DNA from: Paracoccus luteus
GTDB taxonomy: Bacteria > Pseudomonadota > Alphaproteobacteria > Rhodobacterales > Rhodobacteraceae
Direction of reading: 5' to 3'
DNA length: 44,629 nucleotides
Assembly: GCF_004522155.1 (NCBI RefSeq)
Contig: NZ_SDEA01000016.1
Coordinates: 1-44,629 of the forward strand
Position numbers and translations under genes: made by a program. How positions within the stretch are numbered: the first letter of the stretch is position 1; each line of letters begins with the position of its first letter. Below, piece by piece: positions 30,562-39,199 of this stretch. Below the pieces are notes generated by a model. That model did no database searches. It was not told the origin of the DNA and was given only the letters and a program-made list of their open reading frames with translations.

Positions 30562-31968
30562 ATGCCCGCCCTTTTGCGCCTTCGCCCCGAACTGATCGCC
30601 ACCGCCGCCCTGGGGTTGCCGCTGGTCGGCAGCCATCTGGCGCGCATGATGATCGGCGTCACCGACACGCTGATGATCGGCCGCACCGGGGTCGAGCCGC
30701 TGGCCGCCCTGGTGCTGGCGAATTCGTATTTCCACATCCTGACGATGCTGGGATCGGGCTATGGGCTGGTCGTGCTGGGGCTGATCGCCGCCGCCCGCGC
30801 CCGCGGCGACGATGTCGAGGCGCGGCGCGTCACCCGCATGGCCCTGTGGCTGAGCCTGATCCATTCGCTGGCCGTGGCGCCCCTGTTCTGGTGGTCGGGC
30901 GCGATCCTGACGGCGCTGGGCCAAGAGCCGCAGATCGCGGCCCTTGGGCAGGATTACCTGCGCATCATGGCGTGGGCGATGCCCGCGACGCTGTTCGGGA
31001 TGGTGCTGAACAGCTTTCTGGCGGCGCTGGGCCGGGCCAACATGGTGCTGGCGATCACCGTCGCCGCGCTGCCGCTGAACGCGGGGCTGAACTGGGTGCT
31101 GATCTTCGGCAAGCTGGGCTTGCCCCCGCTGGGCGTCACCGGCGCGGCGCTGGCCAGCGCCTCCGTCATCTGGGTGCAGGTCGGTGCGCTGGCCGCCTGT
31201 GCGGCGCTGCTGCCCGTGGCGCGGCGTTACCATCTGTTCCTGCGGCTGTGGCGGGCCGACTGGACGGCGTTCCGCGCGGTGCTGGCGATGGGGCTGCCGA
31301 TCGGCCTGACGCTGGTCGCCGAAAGCGGCATGTTCACCGGCGCCAACGTGATGATGGGCTGGTTCGGCGCGGTGCCGCTGGCCGCGCACGGGATCGCGCT
31401 GCAGATCACGGCGGTGACGTTCATGGTGCATCTGGGCATCTCGAATGCCGCGACCATCCGGGTCGGCAGCGCGCATGGGGCGGGCGACGCGGACGGGTTG
31501 CGCGATGCCGCGCTGGCGGCGGTGGTGCTGTCGGCGGCGCTGGCGCTGGTCCCGGTATTCCTGTTCATCGTCGCGCCCGGCCCGCTGATCGCCGTCTATC
31601 TGAACCCCGCCGATCCCAACGGCCCGGCGATCCTGGTGCTGGCGGCGGCGCTGATGCTGTATGCGGCGCTGTTCCAGATGGTGGACGCGATGCAGGTCAT
31701 CGCACTGGGCCTGCTGCGCGGGGTGCAGGACACGCGCGTGCCGATGATGCTGGCCATCGTCAGCTATTGGCTGGTCGGGCTGCCCGCGGGCTGGCTGCTG
31801 GCGTTCCCGCTGGGGCTGGGGCCGGCGGGGCTGTGGCTGGGGCTGCTGGTGGGGCTGAGCTGCGCGGCGGCGGCGCTGATGGCGCGGTTCTGGGGGCGCG
31901 GCCGGACCGGGTGGCGGGCGGGGGCGGTGCCGGGCGGCCCTCTGGCCAGCGGCGCGCGGCGCGGCTAA
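30562..31968 (+). CDS. MATE family efflux transporter (NorM-like)
   Basis: The 468-residue inner-membrane protein has about 12 hydrophobic helices in two related halves, as in MATE cation/drug antiporters. Typical sequences are the first helix PLVGSHLARMMIGVTDTLMIG, NSYFHILTMLGSGYGLVV, and in the second half MGLPIGLTLVAESGMF and GISNAATIRVGSAHGAGD. It exports organic cations or other small molecules in exchange for Na+ or H+; the substrate is unknown. AGGCAGGG lies directly before the ATG. The C-terminal 35 residues are Gly/Arg/Ala-rich and probably disordered. Confidence 0.92.
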   Translation: MPALLRLRPELIATAALGLPLVGSHLARMMIGVTDTLMIGRTGVEPLAALVLANSYFHILTMLGSGYGLVVLGLIAAARARGDDVEARRVTRMALWLSLIHSLAVAPLFWWSGAILTALGQEPQIAALGQDYLRIMAWAMPATLFGMVLNSFLAALGRANMVLAITVAALPLNAGLNWVLIFGKLGLPPLGVTGAALASASVIWVQVGALAACAALLPVARRYHLFLRLWRADWTAFRAVLAMGLPIGLTLVAESGMFTGANVMMGWFGAVPLAAHGIALQITAVTFMVHLGISNAATIRVGSAHGAGDADGLRDAALAAVVLSAALALVPVFLFIVAPGPLIAVYLNPADPNGPAILVLAAALMLYAALFQMVDAMQVIALGLLRGVQDTRVPMMLAIVSYWLVGLPAGWLLAFPLGLGPAGLWLGLLVGLSCAAAALMARFWGRGRTGWRAGAVPGGPLASGARRG

Positions 31969-32013
31969 CCTGCGGCCCAGACCGGCGGCCCGCCCGCCCG
32001 ATGGAGGGTCATG

Positions 32014-32250
32014 ATGCGCGCCGTCTTCGTCCAGTTCCGCTGCACCCCCGGCAAGACCTATGAGGTGGCCGACGCCATCTATGAACGCGAGGTCGTCAGC
32101 GAGCTTTACTCCACATCGGGCGATTTCGACCTGTTGGCCAAGGTCTATATCCCCGAGGACGAGGACGTCGGCCGGTTCCTGTCCGACCGCCTGTTCGACA
32201 TCCCCGGCATCTGCCGGACGCTGACCACGATGACCTTCAAGGCATTCTAG
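32014..32250 (+). CDS. Stand-alone RAM (Lrp/AsnC ligand-binding) domain protein
   Basis: The 78-residue protein is just the C-terminal sensor domain of Lrp/AsnC regulators, with no DNA-binding part: AVFVQFRCTPGKTYEVAD, VVSELYSTSGDFDLLAKVYI and a PGICRTLTTMTFKAF ending. Such proteins form barrel-like oligomers and may bind amino acids or modulate full-length Lrp proteins. The ATG at 32014 has GGAGG 6 bases upstream; the ATG three bases before it is too close to that site. It is convergent with the PiT gene, 10 bases away. Confidence 0.85.
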   Translation: MRAVFVQFRCTPGKTYEVADAIYEREVVSELYSTSGDFDLLAKVYIPEDEDVGRFLSDRLFDIPGICRTLTTMTFKAF

Positions 32251-32260
32251 GCCCGCCCGT

Positions 32261-33670
32261 TCACCCGATCAGCGCCGCGATCAGCGCCGCCAGCGCCGCC
32301 ACGGCGGGCACCGTGACCAGCCACGCGGCCAGCGTGCGCACCACATGGCCGCGGCGCACCAGCCGGCGGCGGCGGCGCTCCTCGACCGGCAGGGGGGCCA
32401 GCCGGGCGCGGTGGCGCCGCTCCTCCCACTCGCGGTAAAAGCCGACGCCGAACACGCCCCCCACGGCGATATGCGTGGTGGACACCGGCAGCCCCAGCCG
32501 CGAGGCGGTCAGCACCGTCACCGCCGTCGCCAGCGAGACGCAGAGCGCGCGCACCGGCGACAGGCGGGTGATCCGGCTGCCGACCATGCGCACCAGCCGC
32601 CGCCCGAACAGCGCCGCACCCAGCGCGATCCCCAGGCCCGCCAGCATCAGCAGCCAGGGCGACAGCGCGCCCATGCTGCCCACCGACCCGGCCTGCGCGA
32701 TCACCGCAAGCGGGCCGGCGATATTGGCGGAGTCGTTCGCGCCGTGGCCGAACCCCATCAGCAGCGCGCTGGCCGCAAGCGGCGGGCCGAACAGGCGGTT
32801 CAGCTGCTTGTTCTCGCTCAGCCGCGGGTCGGGGGGCGCGGCCAGCCGCCGGTGCGTGTCCCACAGCGCGGCGCCTGTGCCGGCCAGCGCCAGCGCCGCG
32901 ACCGCCCATCCCGGCAGCGGCAGGAAGCTGGCCGCATAGACCAGCAGCAGCGCCGTCATCGCGGCGACCAGCCACGGCAGCCAGCGCCGCGCCGCGGCCA
33001 AGCGGTCCGGCGCGCGGTGGACCCGGGCGCGCAGCAGTGCCAGCACCGACGCCGCCAGCGCGGCCGAGAGGACGGGCGAGCCGACCCACCCCAGCGCGAT
33101 GCGCGCGACGCCGCCCCAGTTGACCGCGCCCGCCCCGAACGCCACCATGCCCGCCCCGGCGATGCCGCCGACGATGGCGTGGGTCGTGCTGACCGGCGCG
33201 CCGGCCCAGGTGGCCAGCGTGATCCACGCCGCCGCCGCCAGCATCGCGGCCAGCATCACGACGCCCGCCTGCGCGCCCGATGTCATCGCTTCCGCCGCCA
33301 GGATGCCGTGGGTCAGTGTCTGGCTGACCTGCCCGCCGGCAAGGACGGCGCCCGCGACCTCCATCACCGCGACGGCGGCCAGGCCCGCGCCCAGCGGCAG
33401 CGCGCCCGCGCCTACGGCGGGGCCGAGCGAGTTCGCCACGTCGTTTGCCCCGATCGACAGCGCAAGGAACGCCCCCGCGCCCGCCGCAGCCGCGATCAGC
33501 ACGCCCGGCGCGGCGGGGCCCAGCGGGCCGCCCGACAGCGCCACCGCGACCAGCGCGACGAACAGCACCGCGATGCCCAGCCGCACCACCGGCCGGGCCG
33601 AGTGCAGCCCCGCGCTTTGCGCGTTGGACAGCCGGTCCAGATCCTTGTCGAGTATCCTGAAATCCGCCAT
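32261..33670 (-). CDS. PiT family inorganic phosphate transporter
   Basis: The 469-residue membrane protein carries both PiT signatures, GANDVANSLGPAVGAG in the N-terminal half and GHGANDSANIAGPLAVI in the C-terminal half, plus the repeated PVSTTHAIVGG and PVSTTHIAVGG segments. About 10 helices are visible. It takes up phosphate, probably as a metal-phosphate complex, with protons. An N-terminal hydrophilic stretch (MADFRILDKDLDRLSNAQSA) and a C-terminal basic loop are present. PiT genes often follow a PhoU-like gene; none is seen here, the upstream neighbour being a Nudix gene 67 bases away. Confidence 0.93.
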   Translation of the reverse strand: MADFRILDKDLDRLSNAQSAGLHSARPVVRLGIAVLFVALVAVALSGGPLGPAAPGVLIAAAAGAGAFLALSIGANDVANSLGPAVGAGALPLGAGLAAVAVMEVAGAVLAGGQVSQTLTHGILAAEAMTSGAQAGVVMLAAMLAAAAWITLATWAGAPVSTTHAIVGGIAGAGMVAFGAGAVNWGGVARIALGWVGSPVLSAALAASVLALLRARVHRAPDRLAAARRWLPWLVAAMTALLLVYAASFLPLPGWAVAALALAGTGAALWDTHRRLAAPPDPRLSENKQLNRLFGPPLAASALLMGFGHGANDSANIAGPLAVIAQAGSVGSMGALSPWLLMLAGLGIALGAALFGRRLVRMVGSRITRLSPVRALCVSLATAVTVLTASRLGLPVSTTHIAVGGVFGVGFYREWEERRHRARLAPLPVEERRRRRLVRRGHVVRTLAAWLVTVPAVAALAALIAALIG

Positions 33671-33737
33671 TCACCCTGCGATCAAGCCAGGCCACCGGGG
33701 CGCTGCGTTCCAGACAACCCCGACGCGCGCGCCGGGT

Positions 33738-34172
33738 TCAACCCTGCCTCAGGATCAGCCGCGCAAGGTCCGGCTCGTCCACCAGCCCCGCCGCCGTTTC
33801 CGGGTCGAACCAGCGGCGGGTGCGCTGCCCTGCCTCGGGGTATTCGTCGTCCAGCGCCTGCACCCCGGCGCCGAAGACGCGCACCTCGACCGGGATGGCA
33901 AAGCCGCGCGACTGCACCTTGTCATAGCGATAGCGGCCGATCTCCGCGGCGTCCCCGGCGCGGATGCCCGCCTCCTCCCACGCCTCGCGCAGGGCGGCCT
34001 CGGCCAGGCTGAGGCCGGGCATCGGCCAGCCCTTGGGGATGATCCAGCGCCCCGTGCCGCGGCTGGTGATCAGCATCACCCGCCCGGTGTCAGGGTCGCG
34101 GCACAGCGCCCCCACCTGCATCACGGGAACCCGGCCGCCCAGCAGCCGGCCCAGCCGGTCGCGGATCGACAC
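33738..34172 (-). CDS. Nudix hydrolase, DIPP-like
   Basis: The 144-residue protein has a Nudix box, GLSLAEAALREAWEEAGI, with the metal-binding REAWEE glutamates, preceded by WIIPKGWPMPG. That K-G-W-P pattern is typical of the branch related to diphosphoinositol-polyphosphate/diadenosine hydrolases. I start at the GTG at 34172, 5 bases after GAGGAG; the GTG at 34178, overlapping the arfB stop as GTGA, is the alternative. It is co-transcribed with arfB. The substrate is unknown; a house-cleaning role on nucleotides is typical of the family. Confidence 0.88.
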   Translation of the reverse strand: MSIRDRLGRLLGGRVPVMQVGALCRDPDTGRVMLITSRGTGRWIIPKGWPMPGLSLAEAALREAWEEAGIRAGDAAEIGRYRYDKVQSRGFAIPVEVRVFGAGVQALDDEYPEAGQRTRRWFDPETAAGLVDEPDLARLILRQG

Positions 34173-34174
34173 CG

Positions 34175-34603
34175 TCACTCCTCGTCGCTGGCGGTGACGC
34201 GGCCGCGCAGCGACTTGACGGTGCCGCGCACGGTCTTGGCGGTCAGGCGGCGGCGCTGGCTGCCCAGCGTGGGGCGGGTGGCGATGCGCTTGCGCGGGGC
34301 GACCAGCGCCTGGCGGATCAGCTCGGCCAGCCGGTCGCGCGCGATCTCGCGGTTGCGGGCCTGGCTGCGGGTGTCCTGCACGGCGATCAGCACCGCGCCA
34401 TCGGTGGTCCAGCGCCGCCCGGCCAACCGGCGCAGGCGGGTCTTGACGGGTTCGGGCAGATGCGGGGACCGCGCCGCCTCGAACCGCAGCTCGACGGCGG
34501 TGGACACCTTGTTGACGTTCTGCCCGCCCGGTCCCTGCGCGCGGGTGAAGGTCTCCGACAACTCCCAGTCGGCAATCGAGATTGTGTCCGTGATCCGCAA
34601 CAT
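34175..34603 (-). CDS. arfB: Alternative ribosome-rescue peptidyl-tRNA hydrolase
   Basis: ArfB enters the empty mRNA channel of stalled ribosomes and releases the peptide. The 142-residue protein has the release-factor GGQ motif in AQGPGGQNVNKV and the basic C-terminal tail (LTAKTVRGTVKSLRGRVTAS) that fills the channel, although the far end is acidic (DEE). ATG at 34603 gives the usual MLRITDTISIADWEL opening; a frame extension to 34633 starts with a rare codon and is not supported. The ribosome site is weak. The Nudix gene overlaps its end. Confidence 0.93.
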   Translation of the reverse strand: MLRITDTISIADWELSETFTRAQGPGGQNVNKVSTAVELRFEAARSPHLPEPVKTRLRRLAGRRWTTDGAVLIAVQDTRSQARNREIARDRLAELIRQALVAPRKRIATRPTLGSQRRRLTAKTVRGTVKSLRGRVTASDEE

Positions 34604-34747
34604 CGCCACAAGATGCAGCGGGCGGGGCGACAATGAAAGATGCGGCGATGAATGTTTGTTGACAGCGACCTGTCCGGGCGCGGCGGCGCGGCGGCTGCCC
34701 GGCCGGGTGCGGCGCGGGCGGGCCGTGCGGGCGCCGGACGTGCCGGG

Positions 34748-35539
34748 TCACTCGGCGTCCCCGGCCGCGCGGGGCGGGGCCTCGCGCACGGCGCGGGCCA
34801 GCACGGCCACGCAGACCGGCCCGCTGCCCGCCGTGCGCAGCGCCTCGGCCGCCGCCGCGGCGGTCGCCCCGGACGCCATGACGTCGTCGACCAGCAGCAC
34901 CGCGCGGCCCTGCACCGCCCCGCGCTGGCGCGGCGGCACCGCCAGCGCGCTCGCCACGTTCGCGAAACGGTCGGCCACGCCGCGATGGTCCTGCATCCCG
35001 GTGTGGCGGGTGCGAACCAGCAGCCCCGGGCAGTGCGGCAGGTCATGCGCGCGCGCAACCTGCCGGGCCAGCAGCGCGGCCTGGTTATACTTGCGTTTCA
35101 GCATCCGGCGCGGGTGCAGGGGCACGGGCACGACCAGCATCCCCGGCCGCACCAGCGGCGCCGCCGCGCCCGCCAGCCAGCGCCCCAGCGGGGGGGCAAG
35201 ATCGGGGCGGTCGCCGTGTTTCAGCGCCAGCACCAGCGCGCGGCCGGTGCCGCGATAGACCAGCGCCGCGCGCCCGCGCCGCCACGGCCGGTCACGGATC
35301 AGGCAGTCGTCGCAGATCAGCGCCGCGGCCTCGTCCTCGGACTGCGGCGGCTCGCCCGGCACCGGCACGCCGCAGCGGGCGCAGGCGCTGGCGCCGACGA
35401 ACTCGGCCTCGCGCCAGCAGGCGGGGCACAGCGCGCCCTGGGATGCGACGCCCGCGCCGCAGCACAGGCATTGCGGCGGAAAAACCACCCCCAGCGCGCC
35501 TTTCATCGCGCCCGCCAAGCCCGTAAGTATTGCGCCCAT
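34748..35539 (-). CDS. ComF family phosphoribosyltransferase-like protein
   Basis: The 263-residue protein has an N-terminal double zinc ribbon (PPQCLCCGAG, CPACWREA, CARCGVPVPG, ICDDCLI) and a C-terminal phosphoribosyltransferase-type fold with KRKYNQAALLARQVA and the PRPP loop VLLVDDVMASGATAAAAAEAL. In naturally competent bacteria ComF acts in DNA uptake; in many alphaproteobacteria its role is untested. The first ATG (35539) shares the four bases CATG with the start of the divergent methyltransferase gene; an ATG at 35506 (MKGALGVVFPPQ) would leave a more ordinary gap. The frame before the double ribbon is poorly conserved, so either is possible. Confidence 0.88.
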   Translation of the reverse strand: MGAILTGLAGAMKGALGVVFPPQCLCCGAGVASQGALCPACWREAEFVGASACARCGVPVPGEPPQSEDEAAALICDDCLIRDRPWRRGRAALVYRGTGRALVLALKHGDRPDLAPPLGRWLAGAAAPLVRPGMLVVPVPLHPRRMLKRKYNQAALLARQVARAHDLPHCPGLLVRTRHTGMQDHRGVADRFANVASALAVPPRQRGAVQGRAVLLVDDVMASGATAAAAAEALRTAGSGPVCVAVLARAVREAPPRAAGDAE

Positions 35540-36377
35540 GTCCGACCACGTCCCTTCCCGACCCGCAGCCCCGCGGCTGACCGACCCCCGCGCGCTGGCG
35601 CGCAACCGCGCCCGCGCCGACCGGATCGGGGCGCAGGACTGGCTGCACCGCATCGCCCTGACCGAGATCCAGGATAGGCTGGCAGAGATTAACAGACGGT
35701 TTACGCGGCCCGCCATCGTCACCGGGATGCCCGCCCCCTGGGCCGGGGCGTTCCCCGGCGCGCGGATCGTGGCCGACGACCCGGTGCTGGACCTTGCCCC
35801 CGGCGGGCACGATCTGGTCATCCACGCGCTGGCGCTGCACTGGGCCGACGATCCGGTCGGCCAGATCGCGCAGGCCGCCCGCGCGCTGGTGCCCGACGGG
35901 CTGTTCATCGCCGTGCTGCCGGGGGGGCGGACGCTGGCCCCCCTGCGCGACGCGCTGGCGCAGGCGGAAATCGAGATCACCGGCGGGCTGTCGCCCCGCG
36001 TCCTGCCCTTCGGCGAGATCCGCGACCTGGGCGGGCTGCTGGCGCGGGGCGGGCTGGCGCTGCCGGTGGCCGACCAGTTCACCCAGAACGTCAGCTATGC
36101 CGGGCTGCTGCCCTTGGCCCGCGACCTGCGCGCGATGGGCGAGGGCAACGCCCTTGCGCATCGGCTGCGCCGCCCGACCCGCCGCGCGGTCCTGCTGCGC
36201 GCGGCCGCGATCCTGGACGAGATCGCCCCCGATCCGCAGGAACCGGGGCGCATCCGCGTCGGTTTCGACCTGGTGTTCCTGACCGGCTGGGCGCCGGCGG
36301 ACAGCCAGCCCAAGCCCCTGCGTCCGGGATCGGCCAAGATGCCGCTGGCCCGCGCGCTTAGCCAGAGGACACGATGA
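35538..36377 (+). CDS. NDUFAF5/BioC-like methyltransferase-fold protein
   Basis: The 279-residue protein resembles alphaproteobacterial homologues of NDUFAF5, a complex I assembly factor in mitochondria. Recognisable are LARNRARADRIGAQDWL, RRFTRPAIVTG, LVIHALALHWADDPVGQIAQAARAL, the GLFIAVLPGGRTLAPLRDAL segment and QNVSYAGLLPLARDLRAMGEGN. The glycine-rich SAM motif I expected near residues 70-90 is not visible (AFPGARIVADDPVLDLAPGG), so SAM binding may be altered or lost. Its ATG overlaps the comF start. The stop overlaps hemH by ATGA. Confidence 0.82.
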   Translation: MSDHVPSRPAAPRLTDPRALARNRARADRIGAQDWLHRIALTEIQDRLAEINRRFTRPAIVTGMPAPWAGAFPGARIVADDPVLDLAPGGHDLVIHALALHWADDPVGQIAQAARALVPDGLFIAVLPGGRTLAPLRDALAQAEIEITGGLSPRVLPFGEIRDLGGLLARGGLALPVADQFTQNVSYAGLLPLARDLRAMGEGNALAHRLRRPTRRAVLLRAAAILDEIAPDPQEPGRIRVGFDLVFLTGWAPADSQPKPLRPGSAKMPLARALSQRTR

Positions 36378-37468
36378 CCGCACATCGCCCCGCCGACCTT
36401 GCCGCCGATCCTGCCGCCGACTTTGCCACCGCGCCCGCCGCCGTCCCCGCCCATGCGCCGGACGGCCATCCCGCGCTGCCCCGTGCCCGCGTGGGCGTGC
36501 TGGTCGCCAATCTGGGGACGCCGGACGGGTATGATTACCGTTCCATGCGGCGCTATCTGAACGAGTTCCTGTCCGACAAGCGCGTGGTCGACATCCCCGA
36601 CTGGAAATGGCAGCCGCTGTTGCAGACGGTGATCCTGACCAAGCGGCCGTTCACCTCGGGGGCGAACTACAAGTCGATCTGGAACCACGAGGCGGGCGAA
36701 AGCCCGCTGATGACGCTGACCCGCCAGCAGGTCGCCAAGCTGCGCGACGCCTGCCGGGCACGCTGGGGCGAGGGCGTCATGGTCGAGTTCTGCATGCGCT
36801 ATGGCAACCCGTCCACGGAATCGGTGCTGACGCGGATGGTGCAGGCGGGCTGCGACCGGATCGTGTTCCTGCCGCTTTATCCGCAATACGCCGGCGCCAC
36901 GACCGCGACCGCGAACGACCAGCTGTTCCGCGCCCTGATGAAGCAGTTCCGCCAGCCCGCCGTGCGCACGGTGGCCGAGTATTTCGGGCGGCCCGACTAT
37001 ATCGACGCGCTGGCGCAGTCGGTCGAGCGCACGCTGGCCGGGCGGCGGCCGCAAAAGCTGGTCGCCAGCTATCACGGGATGCCGCAACGCTATCTGCGGC
37101 AGGGCGACCCCTATCACTGCCAGTGCCAGAAGACCTCGCGCCTGCTGCGCGAACGGCTGGGCTGGGACGCGGACGCCATCGACACGACCTTCCAGTCGGT
37201 CTTCGGGTCCGAGGAGTGGCTGCGCCCCTATACGGTCGAACACGTCGCGGACCTTGCGCGGCGCGGCATCACCGACATCGCGGTGATCTCGCCCGCCTTC
37301 GCCACCGACTGCATCGAGACGCTGGAGGAGATCAACGGCGAGATCCGCCACGCCTTCGAGGGCGCGGGCGGGCAGCAGTTCACCTATGTGCCCTGCCTGA
37401 ACGACGACGACGCGCATATCGCGGTGCTGACCGAACTGGTGGCCGACAATCTGGGCGGCTGGGTGTGA
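36374..37468 (+). CDS. hemH: Ferrochelatase
   Basis: HemH inserts iron into protoporphyrin IX, the last step of haem synthesis, at the inner membrane. The 364-residue protein has VGVLVANLGTPDG, RRYLNEFLSDKRVVDIP, the active-site region ASYHGMPQRYL with the catalytic His, the DPYHCQCQKTSRLL segment, and SPAFATDCIETLEEI with the paired acidic residues. An Ala/Asp/Pro-rich stretch of about 38 residues precedes the conserved start of the fold, longer than usual. The ATG overlaps the methyltransferase-like gene by ATGA, so the two are coupled. Confidence 0.95.
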   Translation: MTAHRPADLAADPAADFATAPAAVPAHAPDGHPALPRARVGVLVANLGTPDGYDYRSMRRYLNEFLSDKRVVDIPDWKWQPLLQTVILTKRPFTSGANYKSIWNHEAGESPLMTLTRQQVAKLRDACRARWGEGVMVEFCMRYGNPSTESVLTRMVQAGCDRIVFLPLYPQYAGATTATANDQLFRALMKQFRQPAVRTVAEYFGRPDYIDALAQSVERTLAGRRPQKLVASYHGMPQRYLRQGDPYHCQCQKTSRLLRERLGWDADAIDTTFQSVFGSEEWLRPYTVEHVADLARRGITDIAVISPAFATDCIETLEEINGEIRHAFEGAGGQQFTYVPCLNDDDAHIAVLTELVADNLGGWV

Positions 37469-37483
37469 CGGGCAGGGTGCGGT

Positions 37484-37511
37484 TTGGGATTTCCGCCCCG
37501 CGCGCTATATT
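37484..37511 (+). promoter_or_regulatory. Candidate promoter of hslO
   Basis: TTGGGA (37484-37489) and TATATT (37506-37511) with a 16-base spacer match the sigma-70 consensus at 4 of 6 and 5 of 6 positions, in the 94-base gap before hslO. The -10 ends 51 bases before the ATG. It is the best promoter-like sequence I can see in the window. Confidence 0.5.
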
Positions 37512-37562
37512 GGACCCCGACGCCGCGCCTGCGGGCGGGCAACTGATTTCCGAAAGGCCAAG

Positions 37563-38579
37563 ATGACCAAGATCAACCAGATCGCTTGGGACGACACGGT
37601 CCTGCCGTTCCAGCTCGACCGGTCGGGGGTGCGCGGGCGCGTCGTCCGGCTGGACGGCGTGCTGGACCACATCCTGTCGCGCCACGACTATCCCGAACCC
37701 GTCGCCGCGATGGTGGCGGAACTGGCGCTGCTGACGGCGCTGATCGGGCCGACCGTCAAGCTGCGGTGGAAGCTGTCGCTGCAGGTGCGCGGCAATGGCG
37801 CGATCCGCACGATCGCGGCGGATTACTATGCCCCCGCCGACGAGGGCGGGGCGGCGCGCATCCGCGCCTGGGCCAGCTTTGACCCCGAGCGGCTGGACCG
37901 CCGCCCGCCCTTCCAGCAGATCGGCGAGGGGTATTTCGCCATCCTGATCGACCAGGGAGCGGGGAACCTGCCCTATCAGGGCATCACGCCGCTGGCGGGC
38001 GCGTCGCTGGCCGATTGCGCCCAGACCTATTTCGCCCAATCCGAGCAGCTGCCGACCCGCTTCGCGCTGGCGCAGGGCCGGTCGATCCTGTCGGGGCAGC
38101 CGGAATACTGGCGCGCCGGGGGCATCATGCTGCAGACCCTGCCGGGGCATCCGATGTCGGGGGCCGAGGGCGGCGGCAGCGGCGAGGGCGGGCTGATCGC
38201 CGCCGCCGATATCCTGCAGGGCGCGGAATCCGAGGACTGGAACCGCGCCAACCACCTGCTCGATACCGTCGAGACGCTGGAGCTGGTCGGCCCCTCGGTC
38301 GCGCCGACCGACCTGCTGCTGCGGCTGTTCCACGAGGAAACCCCCCGCGTCTTCGATCCGCAGCGGGTCGAGTTCGGCTGTTCGTGCACTGCCGACCGGG
38401 TGCGCGGCACGCTGTCGATCTATTCGGCCAAGGACATCGCCCACATGACGACGCCCGAGGGGCGGGTGACGGCCGACTGCCAGTTCTGCGGCACGCATTA
38501 CGACTTCGACCCGGCCAGCCTGGGGTTCGAGGCGACGGTGGACGCGGACGGGCGGCCGCTGGAAAAGGCCGCCGAGTGA
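37563..38579 (+). CDS. hslO: Redox-regulated chaperone Hsp33
   Basis: Hsp33 is a cytoplasmic holdase switched on by oxidative unfolding. The 338-residue protein has the family core (MVAELALLTALIGPTVKL, RGNGAIRTIAADY) and the C-terminal zinc switch with four cysteines in GCSCTADR (C-x-C) and CQFCGTHY (C-x2-C), so redox sensing should be intact. A Gly/Ser-rich loop (GAEGGGSGEGG) sits in the middle. AAAGG lies 6 bases before the ATG, and a good promoter-like sequence precedes it. The Nudix gene downstream overlaps by GTGA. Confidence 0.95.
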   Translation: MTKINQIAWDDTVLPFQLDRSGVRGRVVRLDGVLDHILSRHDYPEPVAAMVAELALLTALIGPTVKLRWKLSLQVRGNGAIRTIAADYYAPADEGGAARIRAWASFDPERLDRRPPFQQIGEGYFAILIDQGAGNLPYQGITPLAGASLADCAQTYFAQSEQLPTRFALAQGRSILSGQPEYWRAGGIMLQTLPGHPMSGAEGGGSGEGGLIAAADILQGAESEDWNRANHLLDTVETLELVGPSVAPTDLLLRLFHEETPRVFDPQRVEFGCSCTADRVRGTLSIYSAKDIAHMTTPEGRVTADCQFCGTHYDFDPASLGFEATVDADGRPLEKAAE

Positions 38580-39199
38580 TCGGGGCGGCCGCCCCGCGGA
38601 TCGCGGCTGCATTCGCGCAGGATGAACTGCGGGCGCGGCTGCTGGCGGCGCTGGCGGTGCCGACGCCGCCGACGTCGGATTTCGACATGAACGGCCGCGC
38701 GCCTGCGGATCTGGGCGCGCGACCGGCCGGCGTGCTGGCGGCGTTCCTGCCCGATGGCGCGCTGATCCTGACCAAGCGCGCCAGCGGGCTGCGCCACCAC
38801 CCCGGCCAGATCGCGCTGCCCGGCGGCAAGGTCGATCCGGGCGACGCGGACGTGGTCGCGGCCGCCCTGCGCGAGGCGCGCGAGGAGGTGGGGCTGGACC
38901 CCGCCACGGTCGAGGTGCTGGGCACGCTGCCGCCGCATCGCACGGTGACCGGATTCGCGATGACGCCCGTGGTGGCGCTGGTGCGCGGCGCGTTCGTCCC
39001 CGTGCCCGAGGCGGGCGAGGTGGACGAGGTCTTCACCGTGCCCTTTGCCCATGTCGCCGATCCGGCCCGGTATCGGCTGGAACGGCGGCTGTGGCGGGGG
39101 GGCTGGCGGTCCTATCACGTGGCGCCCTTCGGTCCCTATTACATCTTTGGGGCGACGGCGCGGGTGCTGTTCGCGCTGGCCCGCAGGCTGGCCGCATGA
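38576..39199 (+). CDS. Nudix hydrolase, CoA pyrophosphatase (NudL) type
   Basis: The 207-residue protein has the NudL/YeaB arrangement: LTKRASGLRHHPGQIALPGGK, in which the LRHHPGQIALPGG block is the CoA-Nudix signature, directly followed by the Nudix box ending AALREAREEVGL. It is expected to cleave CoA or acyl-CoA to 4'-phosphopantetheine compounds and 3',5'-ADP. It begins with GTG at 38576 overlapping the hslO stop as GTGA, with AAAAGG 8 bases upstream. The end overlaps the CCA-adding enzyme gene, so hslO, this gene and the next form one unit. Confidence 0.9.
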   Translation: MIGAAAPRIAAAFAQDELRARLLAALAVPTPPTSDFDMNGRAPADLGARPAGVLAAFLPDGALILTKRASGLRHHPGQIALPGGKVDPGDADVVAAALREAREEVGLDPATVEVLGTLPPHRTVTGFAMTPVVALVRGAFVPVPEAGEVDEVFTVPFAHVADPARYRLERRLWRGGWRSYHVAPFGPYYIFGATARVLFALARRLAA

